This document shows, piece by piece, positions 12,001 to 24,000 of a stretch of 64,000 bases of DNA. Below the pieces are notes generated by a model. The model had not been told where the DNA came from, ran no database searches, and saw nothing but the letters and a program-made list of their open reading frames with translations. The stretch comes from Channa striata (taxonomy: Eukaryota > Chordata > Actinopteri > Anabantiformes > Channidae), in assembly GCA_033026295.1 (NCBI GenBank), contig CM065177.1, positions 4,829,400 through 4,893,399 of the forward strand, in the 5' to 3' direction. Positions within the stretch are counted from its first letter, which is position 1, and the number at the start of each line of letters is the position of its first letter. A program made the translations under genes and the position numbers.

Positions 12001-15000
12001 ACGCACCAAGGTCAACCGCTTTCTAGTTTTATGTGAGACAACAATTTGTGTAGAACGTCTTTGTCCCCAAATGTATAAGACAGAGGCAGCTCCAATTTCC
12101 AGACGTCAACTCAGCAGTTTTTAATCTCTCCTGAGGGGAGAGTGTTCGCTCACTTATACTGAGTAACCTGAGACGTCGCTGGTACGTATCGAACACTGGG
12201 ATGACTCTGTTTGCAGAAGCACGGTCGCCCAGGCTTGCTCAGCTGTTTAAACCCCCTTTAAGCAGGCTGCGTTCATTTATTCCTTCTGCTTCTTACTCTT
12301 ACATGCTAAATTAATAGTTTTGCATTAAACTCAGAAGAATTTCCAGAAAGGAAATGATGGGCCTATTATTCAATCCAATGTTTAAAGCAGCCGTGTCATT
12401 GAAAGGAACATTAAACACTGTCAGACCTTCCTGGTAACTAAAAGAGATCAATCAAAAAAAGTTGTTCCATACCGTCCATCTATTTTTCTCCACAGCTGGT
12501 TTTGTGGGTCTAATTTCCTCCTTTTCCTCATAGCCGCTTCCATCGCCCGATACCTGAAAAGAGTAATCACACATTTAACATTTTATTTCACAAGACAGTC
12601 CTCTTGCTTTGAGAAAATGTTCATTTAAATGTGTGTGCACAAAGCATATTTTTTTCTACCACTTTCACTTAAATTTGTGGCTTCAGATTAGTCTGTAAAT
12701 GTGCATTAATGCTTTTAAACCTCCCTATATTAAAATATAAAAGAAGCTCCTCCAGATGACATCACCTGGAGGAAGTTTTTTGTCATTAGGAGTATCAGAT
12801 GATGTCATCTGTGGGCGTTTTTCAGCTGCAAAGTGTCAGATAAGGGAAGTTTAATTGTATTCACATACAGGTCCTACTCAAACTAGAACCAAAAGGTCCA
12901 AGTTCAATATCAGTGACGGCGTCCTTTAACTAGCCTAAAATTAGGGTTTATCTTGATACTGCAGGAGCAAAAGTGTCATCGTGCTCTGTGTCTGCACTAA
13001 CACCATTCAGTCAAACACTTGGATATTTACTGTGTAAGACACACACACACTAAATTACTGCTGTTAGGTCCGTGCTCCTGGGCGATTCAGTGTCTTAATG
13101 TGTCCTCTATAATGTCAAACAGCTGCATGCGAGGCTATCACTTGAGATAAAAGCCACATCCTGAAATCAGAAACCTGCCATTTCCACTTGGAACCATCTA
13201 ATCCAAACAACATATAAAGATTTGATGACAACACGCAGTAAAGTCTTGAACCTTATTCCGTCGGTAAGGACGAGGTTCTGGTGGTCTCAGCGAACGGACC
13301 AGCTGTGAGGGCAATGTTTAAGCAAATAACAATTAGGGCTGCTGGTGGGCTGCAGTCAGGCACCTGTGTTTGCATGTGGGTGGTCAGAGTCAGCGGTGAA
13401 CAGGCGGAAAGTGATGTAACATGCTCGAATCAATCAACGCTGTCAAATTTGGCCCCAAAAAAATTACATTTGAATTTTTGTTTAAGAAAAATGCGTAGCT
13501 TCAAACTATTTGAATACTTTGTTTTTAAAACCCATTATGTCCATAAGAGGTCAAAGCAGCACATGAGACAGAACGACTTGTATATTTAACTTAGCATGAA
13601 CATGGCTTTTCAAAGATCTACATACCTACACGTTACAAACTAAACACTGATTAGTTTTGGTGAATGGAAATTCTACTTTTCCGCAACATGAACACATGAA
13701 CAAATAATCCAACCCAGGCATATTTTTGAGATTCCAGACTTGGACACTAACCAGCCACAACAACAACATGCAACTTTATTTAAGTCTTTGCTGACTCTTG
13801 ATGAAATTCCAAAGTATTTCCAAACTGTGCTTTTAATAATCAAGGATAATCAAATTCATATTATTAGTGCCGAGCCCTGTCCACAACAACGTTAAAAGCA
13901 TTCGCTGGGCTCACTGGTATTCGTACATCGTAATATAGTAAATTATGTTTAATTGTGCTCTTAAAGGATAAAACTACATGTCAAAAGCACAAGATTGTTG
14001 TTTTTATGTTTGTCTAAACATAATTTTAAGGATTTCTGGTTGTGCGTTTTGGTAATTATTAAGGATTTGTAGAATTTTCAAAGAGGCAGATTTTCCACTT
14101 GACAAGAAGCTAAAGGGAATCAGTCAGGAAACCACCGGGGAACCACTGCACGCTGAACTGTGTGAACCTGTGCGGGCATGTAATCGTCAAATAAAGACAA
14201 GGGGATACCTGTAGCTGTTGGTGTGTGAACCTCAGGACTGTTGCTAAACCATGACTGGAAAACTGTCGTCAGTCATGTAAATTTCAACCTTTTAAAATGT
14301 CTTTTTTTCTATTTCCCTAAAGTCAGAACACAACATTCCAGTCACAGCTACGCTGTTGCATTATCTCCAGTGCCATTAGTTACTGCTCACCATATCGGAG
14401 TCGTCCCCATCCTCTTCACAGTGTCTCTCGGCAGCGTGGGGGTCTCCCACAACCCTCAGCTCACCAATCACCCCCTGTTGCAACACAAGGACATGGTGTT
14501 TGGATGTGCGATGATGCATGTAATAATGTCAGAACGTGGCGTCTTGCTCGTAACATATAAATATGGGAGTTTATCCCGGGACTTTTTGGTGATATTTCTC
14601 AGGGAATTCCCCATTTCCTGAAAATCAGAGGCGCTCTTGATGTCTCCAGTTTTAGCCTGTCTGTGAAGCGTCTATCTCTGGCCACCCCCACCCCTGAGAC
14701 ACGCATGATCTGATGTCGCCATATATGTTCCCACACAGGATGCTCACACAAATAGCATGAATGGTATCTTGCTGCCAATCAAAGGTCCATTAGCTGTGTG
14801 TGTAGAGGTGCTTTCTCTGCTGCAGAGCTGTTTGAAGTTGACCCTCATTTATGCCCGGAGAAAAAGTCAAATGGATTTTTTTTTTAAGTAATTTGAAGTT
14901 AAATGGCAAAGGCTCTTTTAACATTTTAACCCCGTGTCTACACAGACTATTAATGGTTGTAACTTGTAGCTGATGTGTTATGGTCTCTTTCTGACGAAAT

Positions 15001-18000
15001 GCTTTGGGTCTTTGCAATAAATCTTACATCCCATTCATGGGAAGAACGTCCCCGTTACTGCAGCGTGTTCCGCTAATAGCGGACATTAAGAAAAAGCGAC
15101 ATAAACTAAACAAAGTCAGAATGGAAAGTCCATTTTATAAATACATAATGTAAATATTTGGATGCCAAAATGTTCGCCAAGCCTTAATTTGATTAGGGCA
15201 ATTTAATTCACAGGGCCTTTGGAGTCCCGGGCCAAGCTCTGGGCAGCAGCACATAGACCGCAAGTCCTAAATAAATGAATACACGAGCACTTTATAAAGC
15301 AGCGTTGACCAAAAAACTGTCCAACCACATGGGAAATAACTTACTTAGGCTTGTGCAACACAAATGACAGCGTTTGTTTTACAATGAAATAGGCAGTTGT
15401 CTTCACTTTTCTTTACTGAAAACTTTATTTCAAGTCCAGATGAGAAGAACGCAATTGCATTTAGGTTCTATTTACTAGTGTAAATATATTTTTGTTGTAT
15501 TTGTTTATTGTGGAGCAACATATTTTCCTATTAAGATACTGTATAGTTCTTAGTAGGGAGAAGTTTTAGGTCCTTTTAAGTCTCCCTGGATTCACGGTTT
15601 CAGTTTGCACATTGACAGACCTCAGTTATTAATATCAATTTAAGCAGCAGAACTTAATATGAAGCTGCTTATGAGTGGAAACTGTAAGGTAAAGGTTTAG
15701 GTTTATGGTTTGTGTATTAAAATAATTAGCCACAGTTATAACAGTTTTTTTTTTTTTTTATCTTTGCAGGTAACCATGGGTGAACAAGTGACCTTCTAAC
15801 AGGTGAGGCCCACATTTGTTGCAGTCCACTGCTGAGATTTACTGTGGTCAAATGACTGTAGCTAATTACATCCCAACTGTGAGGTCGTCCAATTATTTGC
15901 AGTCATCCGGAGTGGTATGGACATTTTTGTTATGGTTTCAGAGTGGGCCAATTTTAGCAATCAAATCATATGAGCGTTATTCAGTCAAGTTGTTTCACAT
16001 GCCTGATTATGGAAAACCAAACATTACCCTGCACCTTTCCAAGGCTTAACAGCAGGAATCCCCAGTGTGGGATTTAAAAGGTTAAATTAAATATTTCTTT
16101 TTTCCTTTTGCTTCAAATGATACATTTTCAGAGACAAAACCCATATACGCACCAGGAATTTCTCAGGATTAGTTCCTCCAGCTTGCCCAACAAAAATCCC
16201 AGAGCCGGGCTCCAGCTCGATCACATCCCGGGACCTTTTAATGGGCAGAACCTGAGGGTCTGTGTCACAGTTGAGGTAGAACATCACTTTCTCATCCCTC
16301 ACGGCAATAGCGAAACGAGTCCAGGTGTCCCTCATGGAGGGCACAGGAAACCTGGCGGCTTCATTCGACTTCTCTGAGCTGGGATCTGTGTAATACAGGA
16401 TGACATTTTGGTTGCCGCCCTGCACGGCCGACAGTTTAACACCGACGTACACGAGCTGCTGTATGGCATCTGTGATAGAGAAAATGACCCCGCCCTGGTT
16501 AGAGGTGGGTTTAAGGTTGAAGATGAGGGAGAAGTCTCGGTAGAATAAGCTCGGCAGGTGGGCACGTGCCAGCTGGCCCACATTGGCGTCGGGGCCAAAG
16601 ACGTATCCAGGGCTGTTGTCAGGTCCGTAGACCTGGGTGATCTCATCAGGAGGAGGGTCCCCGATCAGCTGCAGCAGGGAGACTCCGTCTTCTAGAGGGG
16701 CAGAGAGAAAGTATGTTTGTCCACAATATGCATCGTATAAACCGAAGGTTAGACGGGAGGGCAGCATGACAGGGAAAAGTGTAAGATCACAACTTGTTTA
16801 GTTTGTCTGATCAATGCAACCGCTGTCGGAAACTTGGGACTGAACGCTTTAAAGTCTTTCTTAACATATAAAGTAATATGAAGACCACTGAAACATTTCC
16901 TAAAGCCACAATTCACCACAACGGCCTCCAACCAAACTGTAAGCTTGTTTGAGAAGCCACAAAGCCAGACTCTGCTCAGGGACCATAAATAAACCAAAAT
17001 ATGGTCAAATAAGGTTTGACATCCGCCCAAAAAAGGCAAAGAATGCACCATATGAGATCAAGAAAAGCAAATGACTTTCTCAGACACTGTCAAACAGGAC
17101 ATCCAGATGCTAAACTTCTACTTCCTAAACTCCAGGAATACTGGAAGGAATACTCCAGGAGACACTGGCATGACGAGGCAAGAGACGACTGATTTAAGTC
17201 TTGCAGTAATTGTCAGATGAGCAAACAACAAGCTGAAAACATATAGCTAGCAGATGTGTTCCCAGTAGAGCCATGACTTAAAATTACACCAACAGCCCCC
17301 AAAAAATATGCAAATATAAAAATGATGCATTAGAAAACTTTCATAAGTTCTGTAATTATGACAACTGATCAATCGACCATGTGCAGAGTAGGTTAAACGA
17401 TATTGAGAGGAAAACTAAAACTGACATCTGCTTAATGTCAGTGTTCCAGGGCACAGACGGATCAACAGCTGGGCCTCCTGCATAGCTTTGCTCACTCTTC
17501 CATCACCCCGGGTGACTCTGGCAGGGTCAACGCATAATTTTTGCAGCCATTTAGGAGCGGCAAGGAACACAAAGAGCAAAGTGTATTTGTTCACACAAAT
17601 AAAGAGGCAGTTTTTCTAGCATCAAACATAATATATATATATCCTCACGTTGAAAGAAAAAAAAATACTTAAAATCGCTGTTTTGGGACAGCACTCGATG
17701 TCATACTGTTGGCTTTGAAGAAATGCTTTGGTTTACCACATGCTGAGTAATGTGTGAACTCCATCGCACAGTTCAAAGCCTCCCCACTGTCCTGAGAGCT
17801 GGAGACCAGCGGTGTCTGCAGTCAGCTTGTTGAGAGCTTAAACACTCGAGGTGTTTGGCTGAACCCGAGGTCGCGCTTTCTGCCGTACAACCATAAACAG
17901 CAGTCTGAATATTCTAAGATTCTTTTACTGGAGTCTGAGCTAACAAGAGACGCCAGTCAAGCTGAAACAGGACAGTAATAAAAATACTTTCCAGTATTAA

Positions 18001-21000
18001 ATATTCAGTTCCCTCTGTCACTCAGACTTTTCGAAATAAGTTTCACACTAGCAGTCTGTCCACTCTGATATGAGCTTATGTAACCATGTACATGTCTCAC
18101 TAGTGGAAAAAGTGTAGTAATAAAGTTATTTCAAAACCAACCAAATATGGAGAAGTCCATTCAGACGGGGTACTGCTGCGAATCTCTTGGTCAGATGCCT
18201 TATTTTATTTGACCATAAAAATAATATTGTTGAAAAATCCAACATTTACATTTTAGCATGTCAATAGCCACATTCTTTGGAGGAAACCCTTTTAAATTCA
18301 AACAAAAAGAAAAATAGTTTCTATCTAGACTTGAAAGAAAGAGACTAGAAGAGTCTCTCTATGGCTCCCTGACTGCTGCATGGACGGCAGCGACATTTTC
18401 ACCAGACTAACCAGATGTTGAGAGTGAATAAGTCAAAGTTAGAATCCTTGAGGGTCTTACAGGGCCTGTGCTCACATGTCTGAACCTGGATATTCTCACT
18501 GTGCACAGTCTTATCCTGCAGTGAATAAGTGGGACACATCATATGAGGATGCACACTAGTTTAACTTGTACCGCCTCCTGAAATGTGACATACACTACAA
18601 CCCCTATAAAAAGATAATTATTTTATATGCAGTGGCAGTGAATAGGTCTACCGGCTGCAGCTCACTTAATATGCATGAAACTTTCTAAACTAGCGATGAA
18701 AAATTATTTTGTTTGGTTGGAAATTAAACCTGAAAATCTGTAATAAGTTGATTTTCAAATGCATTTGCCAAATGACCAGCAGACATCTGTTTGGAACATG
18801 TGTCCTCTAGTTTCCCAAACCTTTCATTAGTGAAACATCTCATCTATTGTTCATCTCTCATTGCAAACAGCTGCCGCTCTTTTGGACTAAGAAACACCTA
18901 CGGTAACCAAGCACTAAATGCAAAAACGATCACTTTTTACTACCAACCTAAATAAGTATCCTACAAAAGCTACAAAAAAAAGACAAAAAGAAAAAAAACA
19001 TCAATCAAGAGCCATTAATCAAGACAATTTATTTAACAGATCCAAAGCACTGGAAGGGCTTTGACGTGCTTTCAGTTTCTAAAGGAATGCTGCTGCAAAA
19101 GTCAGTTAATTGTGCCTGCCAATTATCACCTCTTAAAAATGAAAAAAAATATAAATCTGTTCACGCTTAGCATTTTAGATTTACCAAATAGCTTTTGTTT
19201 ACTAGTGACAGATTCAGAGCCAACTGGGCATAGAAAAGAACAGTTAATGAATAGAGCAGAGCTGGGTTTATGGTGCTACAGCAGTTTGTCTTGTCAGATC
19301 GCTGCTTACTGACCAGGAATGCAGCTATATTCATTCCCTGTAACATTTGAGGCTGGAGAACCAGTTTGTGATATCCTGTTGATAAAGCTGTATATACAGC
19401 TTTAGAATCCCGTATAGTATAGGCAAAACATCTGAACATCTGGCAAATCACAGAAAAGTTTTGGGTTTCACTGACTATGCTCCATCACCACTTAAAACAT
19501 CCCTTGGGTCCCGTTGACAAGGCCCATGATCTCTCCCTTCGCCCTGTAGAGAGCTGGTCAGTGGTCTGACTGAGTGTTTGGACTGTCAGAGTTTCACCTC
19601 TGGAGTGCACCTGGACGCGTGGACACTTACAATTCGATGATGGTAAAAGAGATGGCTGCAATAATTACACAACAGCTGCACGTATGGTGCTTCTCATGCA
19701 CTATGTTTAAACAGGAAGTCATTTAAAAATACGCCGTTACTAACGTAAAAAAAGAAACACCAGGTGTTTTGAATATCAAAGTATACATGAAGCCTGTGCA
19801 TAAATGGATCCTCTCTTCCTGCTTAGTGTTTTCTGGGCATTTGTACTATTTCTGTGCTAACAGAATGCTCGAAAAAAGATGTTAAACCACATCAGAGTCC
19901 AGGAAGAAGACCTCCTGTTTGCTCACCCTGAAGACAGCTGCAATTCTCAAACCACAAAAATGGGGTCTACCTCAAGCTCTGCAATTAACTCTTTAAAGAA
20001 GACGTAAGGTACTTCACTGTGTTTCAAGTTCTTTACCTGTAAGTGAGGAAGGCAACACACACGGTGTAGACAAACCAAACCTACCACTAGCTTTTTGGGT
20101 CTACAGAAGACAGAAGTCTAAACCTTTCTAAATAAATTTACAGCCCATCCAAAATCCTTCACAGAGCATCATAACTGGACAATTACCCATGTCAAGACAT
20201 CTTGGTGCTTATCTACTGTGTTTTGCGAAACTGTCTCATCAGTTCTGGTTTTGTACGAGTGCAACACAAACCCGAGGGGGCAATGAGTTTCTGGCAGCAA
20301 AGCTGGACTACACTGTGCCCATAATTGGAACCCTCCTGAGAGCCAAGTCAAAATGACTCCCTGGCAAGGAGCGCACAGAAGAACTGGAGCCAGCTACGGG
20401 CCTTCCTGTCATGAGATACAATATCCATCTCGGCTCAGTGGAACCATGGTGATACAAATCAGTGTCAGACCACAAAAAGGGTGTACAAGCCACAAAACAC
20501 AGACGGCATGTACACACACAGTCAGATACCACCAAAGGAAAGTGTTTTTAAGAAAACACACATCTTATCTTCAGACCACCACAGAGGTGGCCAGGCACAG
20601 ACATTCCTTCCATTTCAGTTAGACAGCTTAAACTAACAGAGAGTAATTGAGTATTTCATACAGGCTAAAGTTTTACCATAAAGAGCTAACCAAAATAAAT
20701 TGCAGTTGACCTCTAGCCCCTGATATGAATGACTGCTCATCTTTCAAGCAGGAGACTGGTAACCATGGCAAAACATTATTAAAAAGGCTATTGTGTCTTC
20801 TCACAGGGGTAGTCCCTAAAGTAAAACAGTTACTTACTGATAGATTTTCACATATATATCTTCCCACAATAAATGTCCACATACACACACCCATGGATAT
20901 TTTCAAATAATGCACGTATAAACTGCTCCTTTGTGTTTTATTGTGCCAAGATGATGGCCCTCTTTTATTTGGTTAAAAAAAAAGAACTCCCTCTAAAAGA

Positions 21001-24000
21001 TGCGAGTATATCATGAAGCATTCTTTCATGACAGGTCACAGTTAAATGACGCAGGCATGGGGATGTATTAAAACCCAAAGGAAAAGGGGAAAATGAGTGC
21101 TGCCTTCCACCCACACAGAAGGAAATCAGAGCTGCAGATTTTGCTTACCAGGTTTTTCCCAGAAAAAGTTCTGATCATTAAACTTTGAAATGTAAACTTG
21201 CAGCCCCCAGATCCTTGTGGAGTTCCAGTGCTCACAGACAGCATCTAATTGACTATTCAAATGACTATTCAGTGCCTGATTGTTCTGTTGATGCAAGAAT
21301 AAGTTAAGAGTTACAAAAATTACTCCACTTACACCGAAGTCCAAGCCAACACACACACGGGTGCTGAACCTATGATCCTTCAGGGTTTAAACATGGCAAC
21401 AACATCAGGTCCGTTTGCAGTGTCCGGACTGTTGTGTCTAGACACCCATTGTTAGAAAAAGAGTAATAAATAATCAGAATTCCTCAACACATATGTGGAA
21501 CAGTTACAAACTGCTTCCACCTACATCGATCTGTTTGACAACTGCTTGACTTGGAAACCACACACATACAAAGTCGAGTGATTGAAAGGCAAATGTGATT
21601 GGGCCCTGATGTTTAGTCCAGGAACCAGAAACATCTTGTCTACTCATGTCTGTCAGTGGAGCAAGCTGTCAGAAAGATAGTGAAGCCGTAAAAAGACACA
21701 GTCTGGAGCTGCCAGTGATATGACTTGAAAGTTGAAGGCAGGACATTAGCCTATTTACTGTCATTGTTTGATACAGAACTAAGAAAACCAGATGCTCTTA
21801 TCGGAATCTCCACTCAATACTAGCAATCGATGTTATTTTCCATCATTTTGCACTGATTGTGCTTAAACTTTGATATATTGCAATTATTAAGTTACTGCTG
21901 CTGTTTAAAAAGAGTCAACCAATTCCAGCTGTGATGTCTGACTTGCCGTGTTCATTGAATCGGACTTCATTTTGACGCAAAGACTGAGATCAAAAGGTTT
22001 ATCCACAGGTTCACTGAAAAAACCTAAAAACAGTATCAATAAAGACAAATCTCGACCTTGATTTTAATTATCACTCAGATCACCACAAAGTATTTTCTTT
22101 TACTTTAAATGTTTCACTTGTTAAAATGTGCCTCCAGCTGCCACAAAAGTGTGCAAACTGACATCCTACCAAAAACCACTGATGCAAACATAACTTCTGG
22201 ACATACAAATGCACACTGAGCTGCCTGCAAGCCACTCACTGTCAAAAAAGACATGCATGTCCACATGCCAAAGTCTCTACAGTAACTCATGCTCAAACTG
22301 TTTGCAGCAGAAGGACCTCCGTCTTATGCAACATGAGATGTACAGATACAATATGTTCAGCTATGGTTTCATTGTTATTACAAAAACAACATGCCTTCCA
22401 CTTGAGCAAATGACTGCCTTTCAAATAAAGAACATACACAGGAAATTGAATCCACTGCCTGGAGTGTGTCTGTCTGTGTTTGTGTGTGTTTAGTGACATT
22501 CATGTTACATGCATTTCTGATAATTAGGGACACGTCCATGCAACAGCTTAAAAAAAAAGAACCATGCATTTAAGGCTGCATAACGTCATTTTAGCAATAT
22601 GAAACATGCAGTTTATTTGTTGTCATGGGAAACAACACGCTGTTAATCTCACTGAGGTAATGTACTGCAGATTAACTGGGGGGTTAATGGGTATTATGCG
22701 TTGGTAACAATCTGGGGAGTAAAGATTTTGAAAAGTGGTTTAAAATGAATCCCAAAAACTGGATTCTTTTAAACCAGCAATTACCTTTCTGGTTACTAAT
22801 TGACAAGCACTTATACCCATCATCCTCCTCGTCTGGTAGAGTGTGGCACTCCACAGGGAGGCGTCCCTCATCCAGGAGCGTCCAGCAACTGTCCCGTAAG
22901 CCTTCACAGAAACTCCGGCAGGGCAAAGCCGTCAGTGGACCCCGAGAGTCACACTTTGGTACCAAGAGAAGGCAGAAAAACCACTCCAAGCTATGGTGGC
23001 AATGTGACTTCAACAGCCATGCCCAATCATTCAGAAGTGCCTGGGCTTCCTCCACGCTGCTCTGGTTGAGGTGATTTGGCACAGCAAACCTTTCCCCAAC
23101 CATAGAGGAGCAGAAAGGAAGAGCAACATCTAGAAACAAGCATTGGGGGGATTCTACAACCAGGGATGCTCTACCCACGTCTGCTTGGCTATGTGAAGCA
23201 GTCTGGCTAAATAAGGTTGCTTGACTAGGTTCTTGTTCAGTTACTGATATTTGTGTAGCAGATACAACATAACTTATTGGTCTGGTTGCCATGGTCTGGC
23301 TACTTACTGGTGCAGAATTAGGCATCTGAGGTGGGTAGCTATGGACAATAAGGCTGTAGCTGGTGTCTCAGCTTTCTGTGGGTGGGAAATTAGCATTTCT
23401 TGTCTATAAGTTGGTGCTTGTGTTGTAGAAAGAATCTCCTTAACAAATGAAGTCTGGCTGGTCTGTAACACTCGGCTAGGCAAAGCTTCCTGGGTAGCTG
23501 TTGATTCACCAGCTGATAACTGAGTAACTTCCATTAGTTGGTTGCTTTTAAGTACTGGCTCTGATTTTGTGCTGCTAGGATTAAAGTCGTCATCTTGGCT
23601 GAGCTTTCTGATGATCCAGTTATCATTTTGAAACTTCCACTCTTCTGTTGGGGAGTTTATACCTTCTTCATTACCTAACCCCTTTGCTCAATAGTTATTA
23701 CTGCCCTGTGTTGGCTTTTCTCAGAAAACCTTCTAGTTTCAGTTCCCGTTGCAAATTCTGATTCAGACTTAAACCTAGACCCAGACCAAAGACCTGACCC
23801 AGCGCCTGAAGCCAATTCAGACTCATGCTCATATCCATGTCCTGATTTGTTTCCATTATATCTTAAAAGACCAGAGCCTTTAGAACCCATACCCTTTATT
23901 AAAGATGTGCCATTACCAGATGTACTCATATGTGATGAAATCCCTGCTGTTTCATTTTCTGACGCCAAGTCATTCTCCGGTTCTGTTGTAGGTGTTAGAG

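Noticed and set aside
22684..22784. Continuation of the frizzled frame past 22785
   Set aside because: A good donor (AAAG/GTAATT) joins the TSPN exon in frame; the extra residues are intronic.
23641..23700. Micro-intron to explain the first frame break
   Set aside because: The available GT...AG pair (GTTAGG to AACAG) would be only about 35 bp, too short for normal splicing, and other pairs give the wrong phase.
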